Assembly: GCF_001719615.1 (NCBI RefSeq) | Contig: NZ_MDVX01000013.1 | Span: 62,001-126,000, forward strand | Length of the DNA stretch: 64,000 bases | Source: Neptunicoccus sediminis | GTDB lineage: Bacteria > Pseudomonadota > Alphaproteobacteria > Rhodobacterales > Rhodobacteraceae | Direction: 5' to 3' | Shown here: positions 1-8,361 of the stretch, in pieces | Numbering within the stretch: position 1 is the stretch's first letter | Layout: the number at the start of each line of letters is the position of its first letter | Translations under genes and position numbers: made by a program | Notes under the pieces: model-generated | The model's input: only the letters and a program-made list of their open reading frames with translations | Databases searched by the model: none | What the model was told of the DNA's origin: nothing

Positions 1-1
1 C

Positions 2-241
2 CCGACCATGTTCAGCTGGCAGACCAGCGGCGAAATCATGGTGTTCATCATCCTTGGCGGCACGGCGCGTCTGTTCGGCCCTGTCGCGGGTGCGGCGCTG
101 TTTATCATCCTTGAACATATCCTCGGCGGGCTGAGCGAGTTCTGGCATATCTACCTCGGCCTGTTGCTGTTGCTGGTGGTACTGTTTGCAAAAGGCGGCG
201 TGATCGGAACCCTTGCCGGACGGGAGAAAGCCCATGACTGA
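2..241 (+). CDS. Liv-type ABC transporter permease (LivM family), C-terminal fragment
   Basis: The frame is open from the left edge, so only about the last 79 residues are present. The visible part has the conserved LivM segment with GGTARLFGPVAGAALF (the TLxGPxxGA motif seen in the other LivM proteins of this window) followed by a hydrophobic helix and a short cytoplasmic tail ending in EKAHD. LivM proteins form the inner-membrane channel of high-affinity branched-chain amino acid/amide importers together with LivH. The stop overlaps the start of the next ATPase gene (ATGA type), so it is the upstream part of an operon with the two ATPases. Substrate cannot be told from this fragment. Confidence 0.85.
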   Translation, partial: PTMFSWQTSGEIMVFIILGGTARLFGPVAGAALFIILEHILGGLSEFWHIYLGLLLLLVVLFAKGGVIGTLAGREKAHD

Positions 242-992
242 CCCGCAGACCCCGATCCTTGAAACCCGCAACATCTGCAAAGCCTTTGGCGCGCTCAAAG
301 CCAGTCAGGACATCTCGCTTGACCTGCGGGCGGGCGAAATCCACGCGCTGATCGGGCCGAACGGGGCGGGAAAATCCACCCTGATCGCCCAGATTGCAGG
401 CGGTTTGAAACCCGATAGCGGCTCGGTCCATCTGAACGGGCGGGATGTCACTGCCCTGCCCACGGCAAAACGGGCGCAGCGGGGGCTTGGACGCACGTTT
501 CAGGTCTCGGCCCTTGCGATGGAAGACACGGTTCTGCAGAACGCCGTGCTCGGTGCGCTTGGCGCACAGGGCCGCCCCTTTCGCCTGTTCCAATCCGCCC
601 TAGGCAATGCCGGCCTGCGACAGGTGGCAGAACAGGCGCTGGAGCGTGTCGGCCTGCAGGATCACGCCCGCAGCCGCACCGCGGAGCTGTCCCACGGGCA
701 GCGCCGCCAGCTAGAGGTCGCAGTGGCCCTGACCCTCAACCCCAAAGCCTTTGTGATGGATGAGCCAATGGCCGGACTGGGCGCAAGCGGCTCCAAAGCC
801 CTGACAGGGTTTCTCGACAGCCTGCGTGAACAGGCCCCGATCCTGATGGTGGAACACGACATGGATGCAGTGTTTGCGCTGGCTGACCGGATCAGCGTGC
901 TGGTCTACGGCCAGATCATCGCCACGGGCAGTGTCGCGGAAATCCGCGCCCATCCCGAAGTCCGCCGCGCCTATCTGGGAGAAGACGCATGA
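234..992 (+). CDS. Liv-type ABC transporter ATPase (LivG family)
   Basis: 252-residue ATP-binding subunit of a branched-chain amino acid/amide-type importer, cytoplasmic face of the inner membrane. Walker A is GPNGAGKS (about residues 41-48), the ABC signature is LSHGQRRQLE, and Walker B with catalytic Glu is FVMDEP. The start at 234 is chosen because it gives MTDPQTPILE and overlaps the permease stop by four bases (ATGA); an in-frame ATG at 213 would lie inside the permease gene. The gene also overlaps the next ATPase gene by four bases, so permease, LivG and LivF are translationally coupled. The signature LSHGQ rather than LSGGQ is common in this subgroup. Substrate unknown; the binding protein and LivH must lie left of the window. 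Confidence 0.9.
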   Translation: MTDPQTPILETRNICKAFGALKASQDISLDLRAGEIHALIGPNGAGKSTLIAQIAGGLKPDSGSVHLNGRDVTALPTAKRAQRGLGRTFQVSALAMEDTVLQNAVLGALGAQGRPFRLFQSALGNAGLRQVAEQALERVGLQDHARSRTAELSHGQRRQLEVAVALTLNPKAFVMDEPMAGLGASGSKALTGFLDSLREQAPILMVEHDMDAVFALADRISVLVYGQIIATGSVAEIRAHPEVRRAYLGEDA

Positions 993-1678
993 GCCTGCTT
1001 TCGATCCAGAATGTTGCGGCCTCCTACGGCGCCACCCAAGCCCTGTTCGATGTCTCGCTAGAGATTGCAGAGGGCGAGGTTCTTGCCCTCATGGGGCGCA
1101 ACGGCATGGGCAAATCCACCACCGTCAAAACCATCTGCCGCCTGCTGCCAGCCAGCGCGGGGCAAATCACCTTTGACAAAACAGACCTGACCCGCCTGCC
1201 CGCCTTCAAAGCGGCGCGGCTCGGGCTGGGTCTGGTGCCTGAAGGCCGGCGCTGTTTTCCAAACCTCAGCGTTGAGGAGAACCTTACCGCTGCGGCCCGC
1301 GCGGGCCATTGGGATCTGACCCGCGTGGCAACCCTGTTTCCGCGCCTTAAAGAACGCCGCGACCAGTCTGCAGCCTCCCTGTCCGGGGGTGAGCAACAGA
1401 TGCTCGCGATCGGGCGCGCCCTGATGACCAACCCGCGCCTGTTGATCCTTGATGAAGCCACCGAAGGGCTCGCGCCGCTGGTCAGACAGGAAATCTGGAC
1501 CGCCATCGCCACGTTGAAACGGGATACAGGCCTGTCGATTCTGGTGGTGGATAAATCCCTTAAGGAACTGTCACAGGTGGCCGACCGCGCGACCATCCTT
1601 GAACGGGGCAGAACCGTCTGGACCGGTTCGATGGCAACGCTCAACGAAGACGTAACACAACAATTCCTCGGCGTCTGA
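989..1678 (+). CDS. Liv-type ABC transporter ATPase (LivF family)
   Basis: 229-residue second ATPase of the same importer. Walker A GRNGMGKS near residues 36-43, signature LSGGEQQ, Walker B LLILDEATEGLAP. The short overall length and the EGRRCFPNLSVEENL segment before the signature are typical of LivF. It starts four bases inside the end of the LivG gene and is followed 26 bases later by a Rid-family gene on the same strand, probably the last gene of the operon. The switch region reads VVDKS where most LivF proteins have VEQN, a small departure. Pairing with LivG as an ATPase heterodimer is inferred from family knowledge. Confidence 0.9.
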   Translation: MSLLSIQNVAASYGATQALFDVSLEIAEGEVLALMGRNGMGKSTTVKTICRLLPASAGQITFDKTDLTRLPAFKAARLGLGLVPEGRRCFPNLSVEENLTAAARAGHWDLTRVATLFPRLKERRDQSAASLSGGEQQMLAIGRALMTNPRLLILDEATEGLAPLVRQEIWTAIATLKRDTGLSILVVDKSLKELSQVADRATILERGRTVWTGSMATLNEDVTQQFLGV

Positions 1679-1704
1679 ACACGCCCTTTGCACGGAGAGA
1701 GACC

Positions 1705-2106
1705 ATGACACAGACAACAATCCAACCCGATGGATGGGCCCCCGCCAAAGGCTATGCCAACGGCGTTCTCGGGGCGGACGGCACGCTGTATATCGGCGGT
1801 CAGATCGGCTGGACTGCCGAGCAAAAGTTTGAGACCAACGATTTCATCGGCCAGATGGAACAGGCGCTGCGCAACATTGTCGATGTGATAGAGGCCGCCG
1901 GCGGCAAGACATCGGACATCACCCGCCTGACGTGGTTCATTCTGGACAAGACGGAATATCTCGCCCGTCAGTCCGAAGTCGGCGCGGTCTATCGCAAGGT
2001 GCTGGGCCGGCATTTCCCCGCCATGTCCATGCTGGTGGTCGCGGGGCTGATCGAAGACGAAGCGCTGCTGGAAATCGAAGCCACCGCCTATCTCGGTCCG
2101 CGCTAA
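1705..2106 (+). CDS. Rid-family (YjgF/YER057c/UK114) protein
   Basis: 133-residue small cytosolic protein of the Rid superfamily; members form trimers, and RidA itself hydrolyses reactive enamine/imine intermediates made by PLP enzymes. The sequence has the family core (ANGVLGADGTLYIGGQIG, then a helix around QALRNIVDVIEAAGG, and the terminal LLEIEATAYLG). The arginine that RidA places in the PxRS segment near residue 105 is not seen: the matching stretch here reads HFPAMSMLVV. So it probably belongs to another Rid subfamily and imine deaminase activity should not be assumed. A good ribosome site (GGAGAGA) precedes the ATG. It closes the Liv-type operon, so a role in catabolism of the imported compound is plausible but inferred. 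Confidence 0.85.
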   Translation: MTQTTIQPDGWAPAKGYANGVLGADGTLYIGGQIGWTAEQKFETNDFIGQMEQALRNIVDVIEAAGGKTSDITRLTWFILDKTEYLARQSEVGAVYRKVLGRHFPAMSMLVVAGLIEDEALLEIEATAYLGPR

Positions 2107-2122
2107 CAGGCGCTGTCAATAG

Positions 2123-2149
2123 AACCGGTGGCACCGACTGTCACCGGTT
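2123..2149 (+). terminator. Hairpin after the Rid gene, possible terminator
   Basis: Inverted repeat AACCGGTG / CACCGGTT (8-bp arms, 11-base loop) lying 17 bases after the Rid stop codon and followed by AATTT. The stem is strong but the T-tract is short, so termination is likely rather than certain. Confidence 0.45.
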
Positions 2150-2203
2150 AATTTGACATCCGGTCAATTCGCCCCAGTGAAATTCCGGCAAAACCGGCTT
2201 AAA

Positions 2204-2252
2204 TTGATCCCTATCAAAGAAACCTTTGCGCGTTCATGCTATCATGGACACG
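2204..2252 (+). promoter_or_regulatory. FNR/FnrL-type class II promoter of the universal stress gene
   Basis: TTGATCCCTATCAA at 2204-2217 matches the FNR consensus TTGAT-N4-ATCAA in every defined position. An extended -10 element (TGC then TATCAT, 2240-2245) lies downstream and predicts a start site near 2252. The centre of the FNR box (2210.5) is then 41.5 bp upstream, the standard class II activator position. The downstream gene begins at 2274 with its own ribosome site. Anaerobic or low-oxygen activation is inferred. Confidence 0.75.
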
Positions 2253-2273
2253 TCGCAAAAACGGGAGAAAATC

Positions 2274-2708
2274 ATGTTCACCACAATTGTCGCTGCTGTT
2301 GATGGGTCGGAACCATCCAAACACGCATTGAAAGCGGCTTGTGATATTGCCGGTCACTACGGCGCAGAACTGCATCTGGTCCACACCCCGCAAGTGGACA
2401 CCACAGCCGTTGCTGTCGGGGCGGGAACCTATGTGCTCGAAGCCTCATTCGAGCAGATCGCAGAAGCGGGCCGCGCCGTCATGACCGAGGCAAAAAATGC
2501 CTGCACAGGCTATGGCATCGAACCCAAAAGCACCTATATCGGCAGCGGAATCCCTGCCGACGAAGTCCTGTCTGTCGCCACCGCCAAAGACGCCGACCTG
2601 ATTGTCTGCGGCCGTCGCGGTCTTGGCAATCTCGCCGCCATTTTCCTTGGCAGCACCTCGTCCAAGATCACCCATGACGCCACCTGCGCGGTTCTGACGG
2701 TCAAATAA
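2274..2708 (+). CDS. Universal stress protein, ATP-binding UspA type
   Basis: 144-residue UspA-fold protein. The N-terminus MFTTIVAAVDGSEPSKHALK and the C-terminal nucleotide motif GRRGLGNLAAIFLGSTS (G-2x-G-9x-G-S/T) identify the ATP-binding class. I chose the ATG at 2274 because GGGAGAAAATC directly precedes it and the family starts at this methionine; an upstream in-frame ATG at 2226 would add 16 unrelated residues and overlap the promoter. It is monocistronic between hairpins. The FNR-type promoter upstream suggests induction when oxygen is low, as is known for some usp genes in other bacteria. Confidence 0.92.
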   Translation: MFTTIVAAVDGSEPSKHALKAACDIAGHYGAELHLVHTPQVDTTAVAVGAGTYVLEASFEQIAEAGRAVMTEAKNACTGYGIEPKSTYIGSGIPADEVLSVATAKDADLIVCGRRGLGNLAAIFLGSTSSKITHDATCAVLTVK

Positions 2709-2732
2709 CGGTTCTACCGCAGTAACACTGCC

Positions 2733-2761
2733 GGAAACCTGCTGACGCAGGGCAGGTTTCC
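2733..2761 (+). terminator. Hairpin after the universal stress gene
   Basis: GGAAACCTGC / GCAGGTTTCC inverted repeat (10-bp arms), with an alternative inner CCTGC-TGAC-GCAGG hairpin sharing the left arm. It starts 24 bases after the stop. There is no clear T-run afterwards, so it may act as a terminator or 3' stabiliser. Confidence 0.45.
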
Positions 2762-2837
2762 GACACTGTTAGGGCGCCAAATGACCATGCCTCCAGCCCC
2801 TGCGCGGACCGGCCGGATCACCACAGCCTCGCGCCTT

Positions 2838-2861
2838 GCTTCAATGTTCCAAAAATACTCA
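2838..2861 (-). repeat. Dispersed 3'-end motif, copy 1
   Basis: GCTTCAATGTTCC then AAAAATACTCA on the plus strand. Read on the minus strand it is TGAGTATTTT, one base, GGAACATTGAA. It sits 57 bases past the stop of the minus-strand LivF gene, directly after that operon's terminator hairpin. Three more copies occur at 21267, 45016 and 58040, each 3' of a minus-strand gene. Confidence 0.8.
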
Positions 2862-2868
2862 TAATGAA

Positions 2869-2891
2869 AGGGCGGCCCCGAAGACCGCCCT
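2869..2891 (-). terminator. Terminator of the 2.9-8.1 kb Liv operon
   Basis: AGGGCGG / CCGCCCT inverted repeat with a 9-base loop. On the minus strand it is followed by TTTCATT and then the dispersed motif with its TATTTTT run. It lies 27 bases downstream of the LivF stop codon. Confidence 0.6.
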
Positions 2892-2917
2892 GACAGTAAA
2901 AATGACCGCCGTTCCGC

Positions 2918-3658
2918 CTAGATCGCCAGATATTCGTGGCGCAGTTGTTCGTTATCCAGAACCTCTTTGGCAGTGCCGTCAAACACCACCTGCCCCGTAT
3001 CAAGGATCACCGCCCGATCCGCGAGGTTCAGCGCGGCGACCGCGTTCTGTTCTACGATGATCGTCGTCATCCCCTGTTCGCGAATGTGGTGCAGGGTCTT
3101 CTCGATCTCTTGCACAATCACCGGCGCCAGCCCCTCGTAGGGTTCATCCAGTAGCAACAGTTTTATGTCCCGCGCCAGCGCGCGTCCGATAGCCAGCATC
3201 TGCTGCTCACCGCCCGACAGGGTTGTACCCTCTTGCTTGCGCCGCTCCCCGAGACGGGGGAACAGGTCATAGATGCGGTCGATCGACCAGCCAATCGGCT
3301 TTTCGATCTGGGCCAACTGGATATTTTCCTCCACCGTCAGCCCCTGAATAATCCGCCGGTCCTCGGGCACCAGACCGATACCCGCCTGCGCCGCCTGCCA
3401 TGCTTTCATCTGGTGCAGGGGTTGGCGGTCCAGCCAGACTTCGCCGTGGGTCAGCATCGGATCATCCAGACGTGCCAGCGCCCGCAGGGTAGAGGTTTTC
3501 CCCGCCCCGTTGCGCCCCAGCAGCGCGAGGATTTCGCCTTCGTGGATATTCAGCGACACGCCCTGCACGATATAACTCTCACCGTAATAGGCGTGAATAT
3601 CATAGGCCGAGAAATAGGCCGGCGCGGTGGCAGCGTGATTTGCGTTCTTTTCCATCAT
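2918..3658 (-). CDS. Liv-type ABC transporter ATPase (LivF family)
   Basis: About 246 residues, last gene of a five-gene importer operon. Contains Walker A LLGRNGAGKTS, signature LSGGEQQMLAIGRAL, Walker B LLLLDEPYEGLAP and the VEQN switch typical of LivF. The start at 3658 is preferred because AAGGGG lies eight bases upstream; a GTG at 3667 and an ATG at 3655 in the same frame are alternatives. The gap to the LivG stop is only 12 bases. Together with the upstream LivG it would power import of the ligand bound by the Tat-exported binding protein at 6768-8126. Confidence 0.9.
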   Translation of the reverse strand: MMEKNANHAATAPAYFSAYDIHAYYGESYIVQGVSLNIHEGEILALLGRNGAGKTSTLRALARLDDPMLTHGEVWLDRQPLHQMKAWQAAQAGIGLVPEDRRIIQGLTVEENIQLAQIEKPIGWSIDRIYDLFPRLGERRKQEGTTLSGGEQQMLAIGRALARDIKLLLLDEPYEGLAPVIVQEIEKTLHHIREQGMTTIIVEQNAVAALNLADRAVILDTGQVVFDGTAKEVLDNEQLRHEYLAI

Positions 3659-3670
3659 GTCATGCACCCC

Positions 3671-4426
3671 TTAATGCGCCGTACCAAGATAGGCTTCCTG
3701 AACTTTCGGATGGCCTTTGATGTTTTCGGGCAGGTCTTCGACGATCACCGTCCCCTGTGCGAGCACCGAAATCTTCTGCGCCAGCGAGAAGACCACATGC
3801 ATATCATGCTCGATAACAGCCATCGTAATATGTCGTTTGTCCTGTATCTGGGCCAGCAGTTCGATGGTGTTGTTGGTATCCGCCCGCGCCATCCCCGCTG
3901 TGGGTTCATCAAGCAGCAGCAGCTTGGGGTCTTGCGCCAGACACATGGCCATTTCCAACCGCCGTTTGTCACCGCGCGACATGGATGAGGCGATCATGTC
4001 CCGCTTGTCGATCATATTCACGTCGATCAGCATCTGTTCGGCCTTGTCACGAATATCGCTCTGCCCCTGCACCCGCGCCAGTGCATTCAATTCAAACGCA
4101 CCGTCCCGTTTGGCAAAACAGGGGATCATCACGTTCTCAAACACGCTGAGATCGGCAAATATCTCCGGTGTCTGGAACACACGGCTAACGCCGATCTGGT
4201 TTATTTCATGGGGTTTCTTCCCCAACAGCGAATGCCCGTCGAAGGTCACAGCGCCGGTATCAGGCAGCAGTTTTCCAACAAAGCAGTTCAGCAGCGTGGA
4301 TTTCCCCGCCCCGTTCGGGCCGATAATTGCGTGAATGGTGCCTTCTTCCACGTTCAGGTTGACGTTTTGCAACGCTTTCAACCCGCCAAAAGACTTGTTC
4401 ACATTCTGGACTTCAAGGATTCCCAT
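3671..4426 (-). CDS. Liv-type ABC transporter ATPase (LivG family) with variant signature
   Basis: 251 residues. Walker A IIGPNGAGKSTLLN near residues 34-47 and Walker B LLLLDEPTAGM are canonical; the ABC signature reads MSRGDKRRLEMA instead of LSGGQ. This SRGDKRRLE variant is seen in some LivG-like ATPases, and the other catalytic elements (H-loop in VIEHDMHVV) are intact, so I expect it to be functional. It is followed by LivF after 12 bases and preceded by LivM after 14 bases. The gene product acts at the cytoplasmic side of the membrane with LivF. Confidence 0.9.
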   Translation of the reverse strand: MGILEVQNVNKSFGGLKALQNVNLNVEEGTIHAIIGPNGAGKSTLLNCFVGKLLPDTGAVTFDGHSLLGKKPHEINQIGVSRVFQTPEIFADLSVFENVMIPCFAKRDGAFELNALARVQGQSDIRDKAEQMLIDVNMIDKRDMIASSMSRGDKRRLEMAMCLAQDPKLLLLDEPTAGMARADTNNTIELLAQIQDKRHITMAVIEHDMHVVFSLAQKISVLAQGTVIVEDLPENIKGHPKVQEAYLGTAH

Positions 4427-4440
4427 TAATCCACCCTTCC

Positions 4441-5628
4441 CTATTCACCGGCCGGGGCATATTTGCCCTCGGTGTCTTTTTTGTTCTTGTCGCCACTGAA
4501 CCGGTCGCGAATGCGGGTCGCCCCTTCCATCAGGCCACCGGGCAGGAAGATCACAATCAGCATGAACAAAAGGCCCAGTGTCAGGTGCCAGCCGGAGCCG
4601 ACGAAATGCTCTGCCACCCAGATCAGACCGTTCTCGATCCCGTCCGGCAGAAAACCGAACCACCCGTGCAACACGCTTTCGTTGATCTTGGAAAAGATGT
4701 TCTCAAAGTATTTGATGAAACCCGCGCCCAGCAGCGGCCCCAGCAAGGTGCCCGCACCGCCAAGGATGGTCATCAGAACCACCTCGCCCGAAGCGGTCCA
4801 CTGCATCCGCTCTGCCCCGGCCAGCGGGTCCATAGAGGCCATAAGACCACCCGCAAGCCCTGCATACATCCCCGAGATCACAAAAGCGGCGAGCGTATAG
4901 GGGCGCGAGTTGAGACCTGTATAGTTCAGCCGTGTCTGGTTGGTCTTGATCGCCCGCAGCATCAGCCCGAACGGAGAGCGGAAAATCCGCATGGACAGGT
5001 AGAACGCCACCAGCATCAGCACCGCGCAGAAATAGTAGCCGACGTTAAAGGAAAACGACCAAGCGCCAAGGTCCAGCTCAAAGGTCGAACGCATCTCCAG
5101 CCCGAAGAAATGGGTGGCATCCGGCCCGTCCCCCTTGAGCCATTGCGGATCGTCGTTATAGACCTGCAAACCGGTTTCCCCGTTTGTCAGCGGTGTCAGG
5201 ACCGAATAGGCCATCGCAAAGGACATCTGCGCAAAGGCCAGTGTCAGGATCGAAAAGTAGATCCCCGACCGACGTAGGGAGATAAATCCGATAATCACCG
5301 AAAACAGCCCCGCCACAATCACCGACAGGATGATCGCCGGCACGATGTTATAGCTAAGCAGTTTGAACATCCAAACCGCCGCATAAGACCCTGCCCCCAA
5401 AAAGGCCGCATGACCAAAGGACAGGTATCCGGTCAGGCCGAACAGGATGTTAAAACCGATGGCAAAGATTCCGAAGATCACAAACCGCTGCATCAGGTCG
5501 GGATACCCCGCATTGAACTGCGCCATCGCACTGTCTGCGGGAAACGGGTTCATGATGAACGGGGCGAGTGCCGTAACACAGATCACGAAGATGAATAGGC
5601 CGGTGTCTTTTTTGTTCAGTCCAAGCAT
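4441..5628 (-). CDS. Liv-type ABC transporter permease (LivM family)
   Basis: 395 residues, hydrophobic with about 9-10 predicted membrane segments. It carries the LivM landmarks [19 protein letters not shown] near the N-terminus and [18 protein letters not shown] in the C-terminal third. The charged tail ([18 protein letters not shown]) would be cytoplasmic. A 60-residue periplasmic insertion around [20 protein letters not shown] makes it longer than E. coli LivM-type proteins but is common in alphaproteobacterial relatives. It begins four bases after the LivH stop and pairs with LivH as the channel. Confidence 0.9.
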   Translation of the reverse strand: MLGLNKKDTGLFIFVICVTALAPFIMNPFPADSAMAQFNAGYPDLMQRFVIFGIFAIGFNILFGLTGYLSFGHAAFLGAGSYAAVWMFKLLSYNIVPAIILSVIVAGLFSVIIGFISLRRSGIYFSILTLAFAQMSFAMAYSVLTPLTNGETGLQVYNDDPQWLKGDGPDATHFFGLEMRSTFELDLGAWSFSFNVGYYFCAVLMLVAFYLSMRIFRSPFGLMLRAIKTNQTRLNYTGLNSRPYTLAAFVISGMYAGLAGGLMASMDPLAGAERMQWTASGEVVLMTILGGAGTLLGPLLGAGFIKYFENIFSKINESVLHGWFGFLPDGIENGLIWVAEHFVGSGWHLTLGLLFMLIVIFLPGGLMEGATRIRDRFSGDKNKKDTEGKYAPAGE

Positions 5629-5632
5629 GGGA

Positions 5633-6679
5633 TTATTCCTCCATCACGCCTCTGCGTCCCATCAGACCGCGCGGTCGGGTCAACAGAACGATAATTGCAA
5701 CTAGGTAGATGATGATCTGGTCAATGGAGGGCAGGTAGATCGCCTCAAAGAAGCTTTTGACCTCGTTCATTGCGGCAAAGCTTTCAAGGATACCCAGAAG
5801 GAACCCTGCCAGCACCGCACCAGGCAGGCTGCCCATGCCACCAACCACAACAACCACAAAGCTCAGCACCAGAAAATCCATACCCATGTGATAGTTCGGG
5901 CTGTTGATCGGCGTATACATCACCCCGGCCAGACCGGCCACGGCTGCCGCAATTCCGAATGTCAGTGTAAAGCGGCGGTCGATGTTGATACCAAGCAGAC
6001 CGACAGTCTCGCGGTCGGCCATGCCAGCGCGCACCACCATGCCGAAGGTCGTGAATTGCAGGAAGGCAAAGACCCCGCCGATGACCAATGCGGAAAATGC
6101 AAAATAAACCAGACGCCACAGCGGATAGATCACCGCGTTTGGATCAAAACCAAGCAGCACGCCGAAATCGAAAGAGCCGCGCAGCGCATCGGGTGCCGGT
6201 GTCGGGATCGGGTTCGCACCATAATAGTGTTTTACGATCTCTTGAATCACAATCGCCAGACCGAATGTCACAAGGATCTGATCCGCGTGGGGACGCTTGT
6301 AGAAGTGTTTGATCAACCCGCGTTCCATGATGTAGCCAACCGCCAGCATCACCGGAATCGCAAACAGGATGGCCAGCGGGACGGACCAGTTGATAATCAA
6401 CTGTCCGGTGGCCTCTCCGAACCAGGATTCCACATAAGGGGTCTTTACCTCCATCGGGTTGCCCAGAAAATCCTTCTTTTCCGGATCAATACTGACGGAG
6501 CTGATCGTGAGAATTTTTTGCAAGGTGACGGCGCAGAAGGCACCGATCATGAACAGCGCACCGTGGGCGAAGTTCACCACGCCCAGTGTGCCGAAAATCA
6601 ACGTCAGGCCAAGGGCGATCAACGCATAGGCGGAGCCTTTGTCCAGTCCGTTCAGAATTTGCAGGAGGATTGCGTCCAT
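5633..6679 (-). CDS. Liv-type ABC transporter permease (LivH family)
   Basis: 348 residues with the LivH signature near the N-terminus: [20 protein letters not shown] then [18 protein letters not shown]-terminal [17 protein letters not shown] segment corresponds to the LivH EAA-like loop. An unusual hydrophilic stretch of about 40 residues ([17 protein letters not shown] and following) separates the first membrane segments and would face the periplasm. It follows the binding-protein gene across an 88-base gap that holds a strong hairpin, a common way to set the binding protein in excess over the membrane parts. Confidence 0.9.
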   Translation of the reverse strand: MDAILLQILNGLDKGSAYALIALGLTLIFGTLGVVNFAHGALFMIGAFCAVTLQKILTISSVSIDPEKKDFLGNPMEVKTPYVESWFGEATGQLIINWSVPLAILFAIPVMLAVGYIMERGLIKHFYKRPHADQILVTFGLAIVIQEIVKHYYGANPIPTPAPDALRGSFDFGVLLGFDPNAVIYPLWRLVYFAFSALVIGGVFAFLQFTTFGMVVRAGMADRETVGLLGINIDRRFTLTFGIAAAVAGLAGVMYTPINSPNYHMGMDFLVLSFVVVVVGGMGSLPGAVLAGFLLGILESFAAMNEVKSFFEAIYLPSIDQIIIYLVAIIVLLTRPRGLMGRRGVMEE

Positions 6680-6719
6680 AGTCCCGCCCTTCTTTTATGT
6701 CGAGGGATGTATTGTAAAA

Positions 6720-6746
6720 GACCACGGCAAGCGGCTTGCCGTGGTC
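6720..6746 (-). terminator. Intercistronic hairpin between binding protein and permease genes
   Basis: GACCACGGCAAG / CTTGCCGTGGTC, a perfect 12-bp stem with a three-base loop, followed on the minus strand by TTTTA. It lies between the stop of the binding-protein gene and the start of LivH, so it probably acts as a partial terminator and/or mRNA 3' stabiliser rather than a full stop. Confidence 0.7.
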
Positions 6747-6767
6747 CTGTTTTGCGTCAGGCTACAC

Positions 6768-8126
6768 TTACGCGCCCGGATTGCATTGACCCAGATCGCC
6801 ACCGGCAAACATCGGGTGATCGGGGGCGTATTCCACCTGCGCACGCGGGGTGACTTCGACCACTTCCAGAAGGTCGAACTCCGATGTGGGGTTGTCTTTC
6901 CCTTTCACAACCAGAACATCCTTAAAGCACTGGTGATCATCGGCGCGATATTCGGTCGGGCCGTTGCCCATGCCGTCAAACTGCAAGCCCTCGAGCACTT
7001 CAGCGATCCCACAAGGATTGAACGTACCTGCGGTTTCTGCTGCGTTGGCATAAAGCAGGGTCTGCACGTAACATGTGTGCGCAGCCTGGCTTGGCGGGAA
7101 GCCGTATTTGGTGCCAAAGGATTTAACAAACGCTTTGGAGGCTTCGTCCTGCAAGGACCAGTGCCAGTTGGTAGAGCCGAAGATGCCTTTCACGTTTTCA
7201 CCCGCACCCCGGGCCATAAGACGGGAATACAGCGGCACAACGATTTCAAAGTTCTTGCCGTTCACCTGCTTGTCGCGCAGACCGAACTGCACAGCAGACG
7301 TCAGCGAGTTCACCATGTTGCCGCCGTAGTGGTTCAGAACCAGCACATCCGCGCCAGAGTTCAGAACAGGTGCCACATAGGAAGAGAAATCCGTCGTCGC
7401 CAGCGGTGTCAGAACGTTCTTGACGGTCTCCCAGCCTTTGGCTTCGGTTGCAGCAGCGATGGATTCCTGTTGCGTCCAACCCCAAGTGTAATCGGCTGTC
7501 AGGTGATATGCCTTACGGTCCTTGCCGTACATTTTCTCAAGCACAGGTGCCAGCGCAGCGGCGGACATATAGCCGTTGAAGAAGTGACGGAAACCGTTGG
7601 CTTTCTTGTCTTTGCCAGTCGTATCGTTGGAGTGGGTCAGACCGGCCATAAAGATCACGCCGGCTTCCTGACACAGCCCCTGAACCGCAACAGCCACGCC
7701 CGAGGACGAACCGCCGGTGATCATGATTGCGCCGTCTTTTTCGATCATGGACTTGGCAGACGCCCGCGCCGCATCGGATTTGGTCTGTGTATCGCCGGTG
7801 ACAAATTCCACCTTTTTACCCAGAATACCGTTGCCCTTCAGCGCAGCCTTGCTGCCGTTTGCCATGAAGGTATTCATCATGCCACCGTCGCCTTCACCGT
7901 TCAGGTGCTCGACCGCCAGCTCGTAGGCGCGCAATTCGTCCGCGCCTTCATCCGCGTAAGGACCGGACTGGGGCACGTTAAAGCCCAGCGTTACCGAACT
8001 GCCTTGCGGTGCGTTACGATACCCGGCATGGCTCTCGGCGGTCAGGATCGTCGGCATCGCAATACCGGCCCCGGCCAAAGCGCCGGCCTGAATGACACCA
8101 CGCCGTGTTGGTTTAATCAGAGTCAT
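6768..8126 (-). CDS. Liv-type substrate-binding protein, Tat-exported
   Basis: 452 residues. The N-terminus MTLIKPTRRGVIQAGALAG followed by a hydrophobic stretch (AGIAMPTILTAESHA) has twin arginines, so export of a folded protein through Tat is likely. The rest is the periplasmic-binding type I fold of amino acid/amide ABC receptors (VTLGFNVPQSGPYADEGADE; GSSSGVAVAVQGLCQEAGV). The start is fixed by GGGAGGAAATCT immediately upstream; a longer frame to 8204 has no support. It is the first gene of the operon with LivH, LivM, LivG and LivF. The ligand is not evident; urea, amide and amino acid receptors all share this fold. Confidence 0.88.
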   Translation of the reverse strand: MTLIKPTRRGVIQAGALAGAGIAMPTILTAESHAGYRNAPQGSSVTLGFNVPQSGPYADEGADELRAYELAVEHLNGEGDGGMMNTFMANGSKAALKGNGILGKKVEFVTGDTQTKSDAARASAKSMIEKDGAIMITGGSSSGVAVAVQGLCQEAGVIFMAGLTHSNDTTGKDKKANGFRHFFNGYMSAAALAPVLEKMYGKDRKAYHLTADYTWGWTQQESIAAATEAKGWETVKNVLTPLATTDFSSYVAPVLNSGADVLVLNHYGGNMVNSLTSAVQFGLRDKQVNGKNFEIVVPLYSRLMARGAGENVKGIFGSTNWHWSLQDEASKAFVKSFGTKYGFPPSQAAHTCYVQTLLYANAAETAGTFNPCGIAEVLEGLQFDGMGNGPTEYRADDHQCFKDVLVVKGKDNPTSEFDLLEVVEVTPRAQVEYAPDHPMFAGGDLGQCNPGA

Positions 8127-8361
8127 AGATTTCCTCCCAATGAACTCAATTTTTTGACCGACCCGTGCATCCTCCCATGGACACGCGCCCGGACACGAAG
8201 TCAAATAATTGACATTGGCATCTTCCTGCCGATCCGTTAAAAAAACAATAAACAGTTGCTTTGGCTTGATTTTTTTGTAAACTTTTTCTCAATGCAGCGC
8301 AGCAATCTGTAAATTAAATTACCAGACTTCCCGCAACGTAAAGCAAACAAAGGAAAAACAT
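8127..8361. promoter_or_regulatory. Divergent AT-rich promoter region
   Basis: 235 bases between the binding-protein gene (minus) and the ScfR-like regulator gene (plus), clearly more AT-rich than the flanking genes. It must carry promoters for both directions. TTGCTT and TAAACT hexamers separated by 16 bases near 8244-8271 are a weak candidate for the plus strand. The region also contains TGTAAAC and TGTAAATT words but no operator that I can name. Confidence 0.35.

Noticed and set aside
2153-2167. TTGACATCCGGTCAA as a second FNR box
   Set aside because: Half-sites are TTGAC/GTCAA with five bases between them, not TTGAT-N4-ATCAA; listed only as an unknown palindrome.
6639-8240. 533-residue open frame opposite the binding protein
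   Set aside because: Overlaps a gene with Tat signal, ribosome site and family motifs on the other strand.
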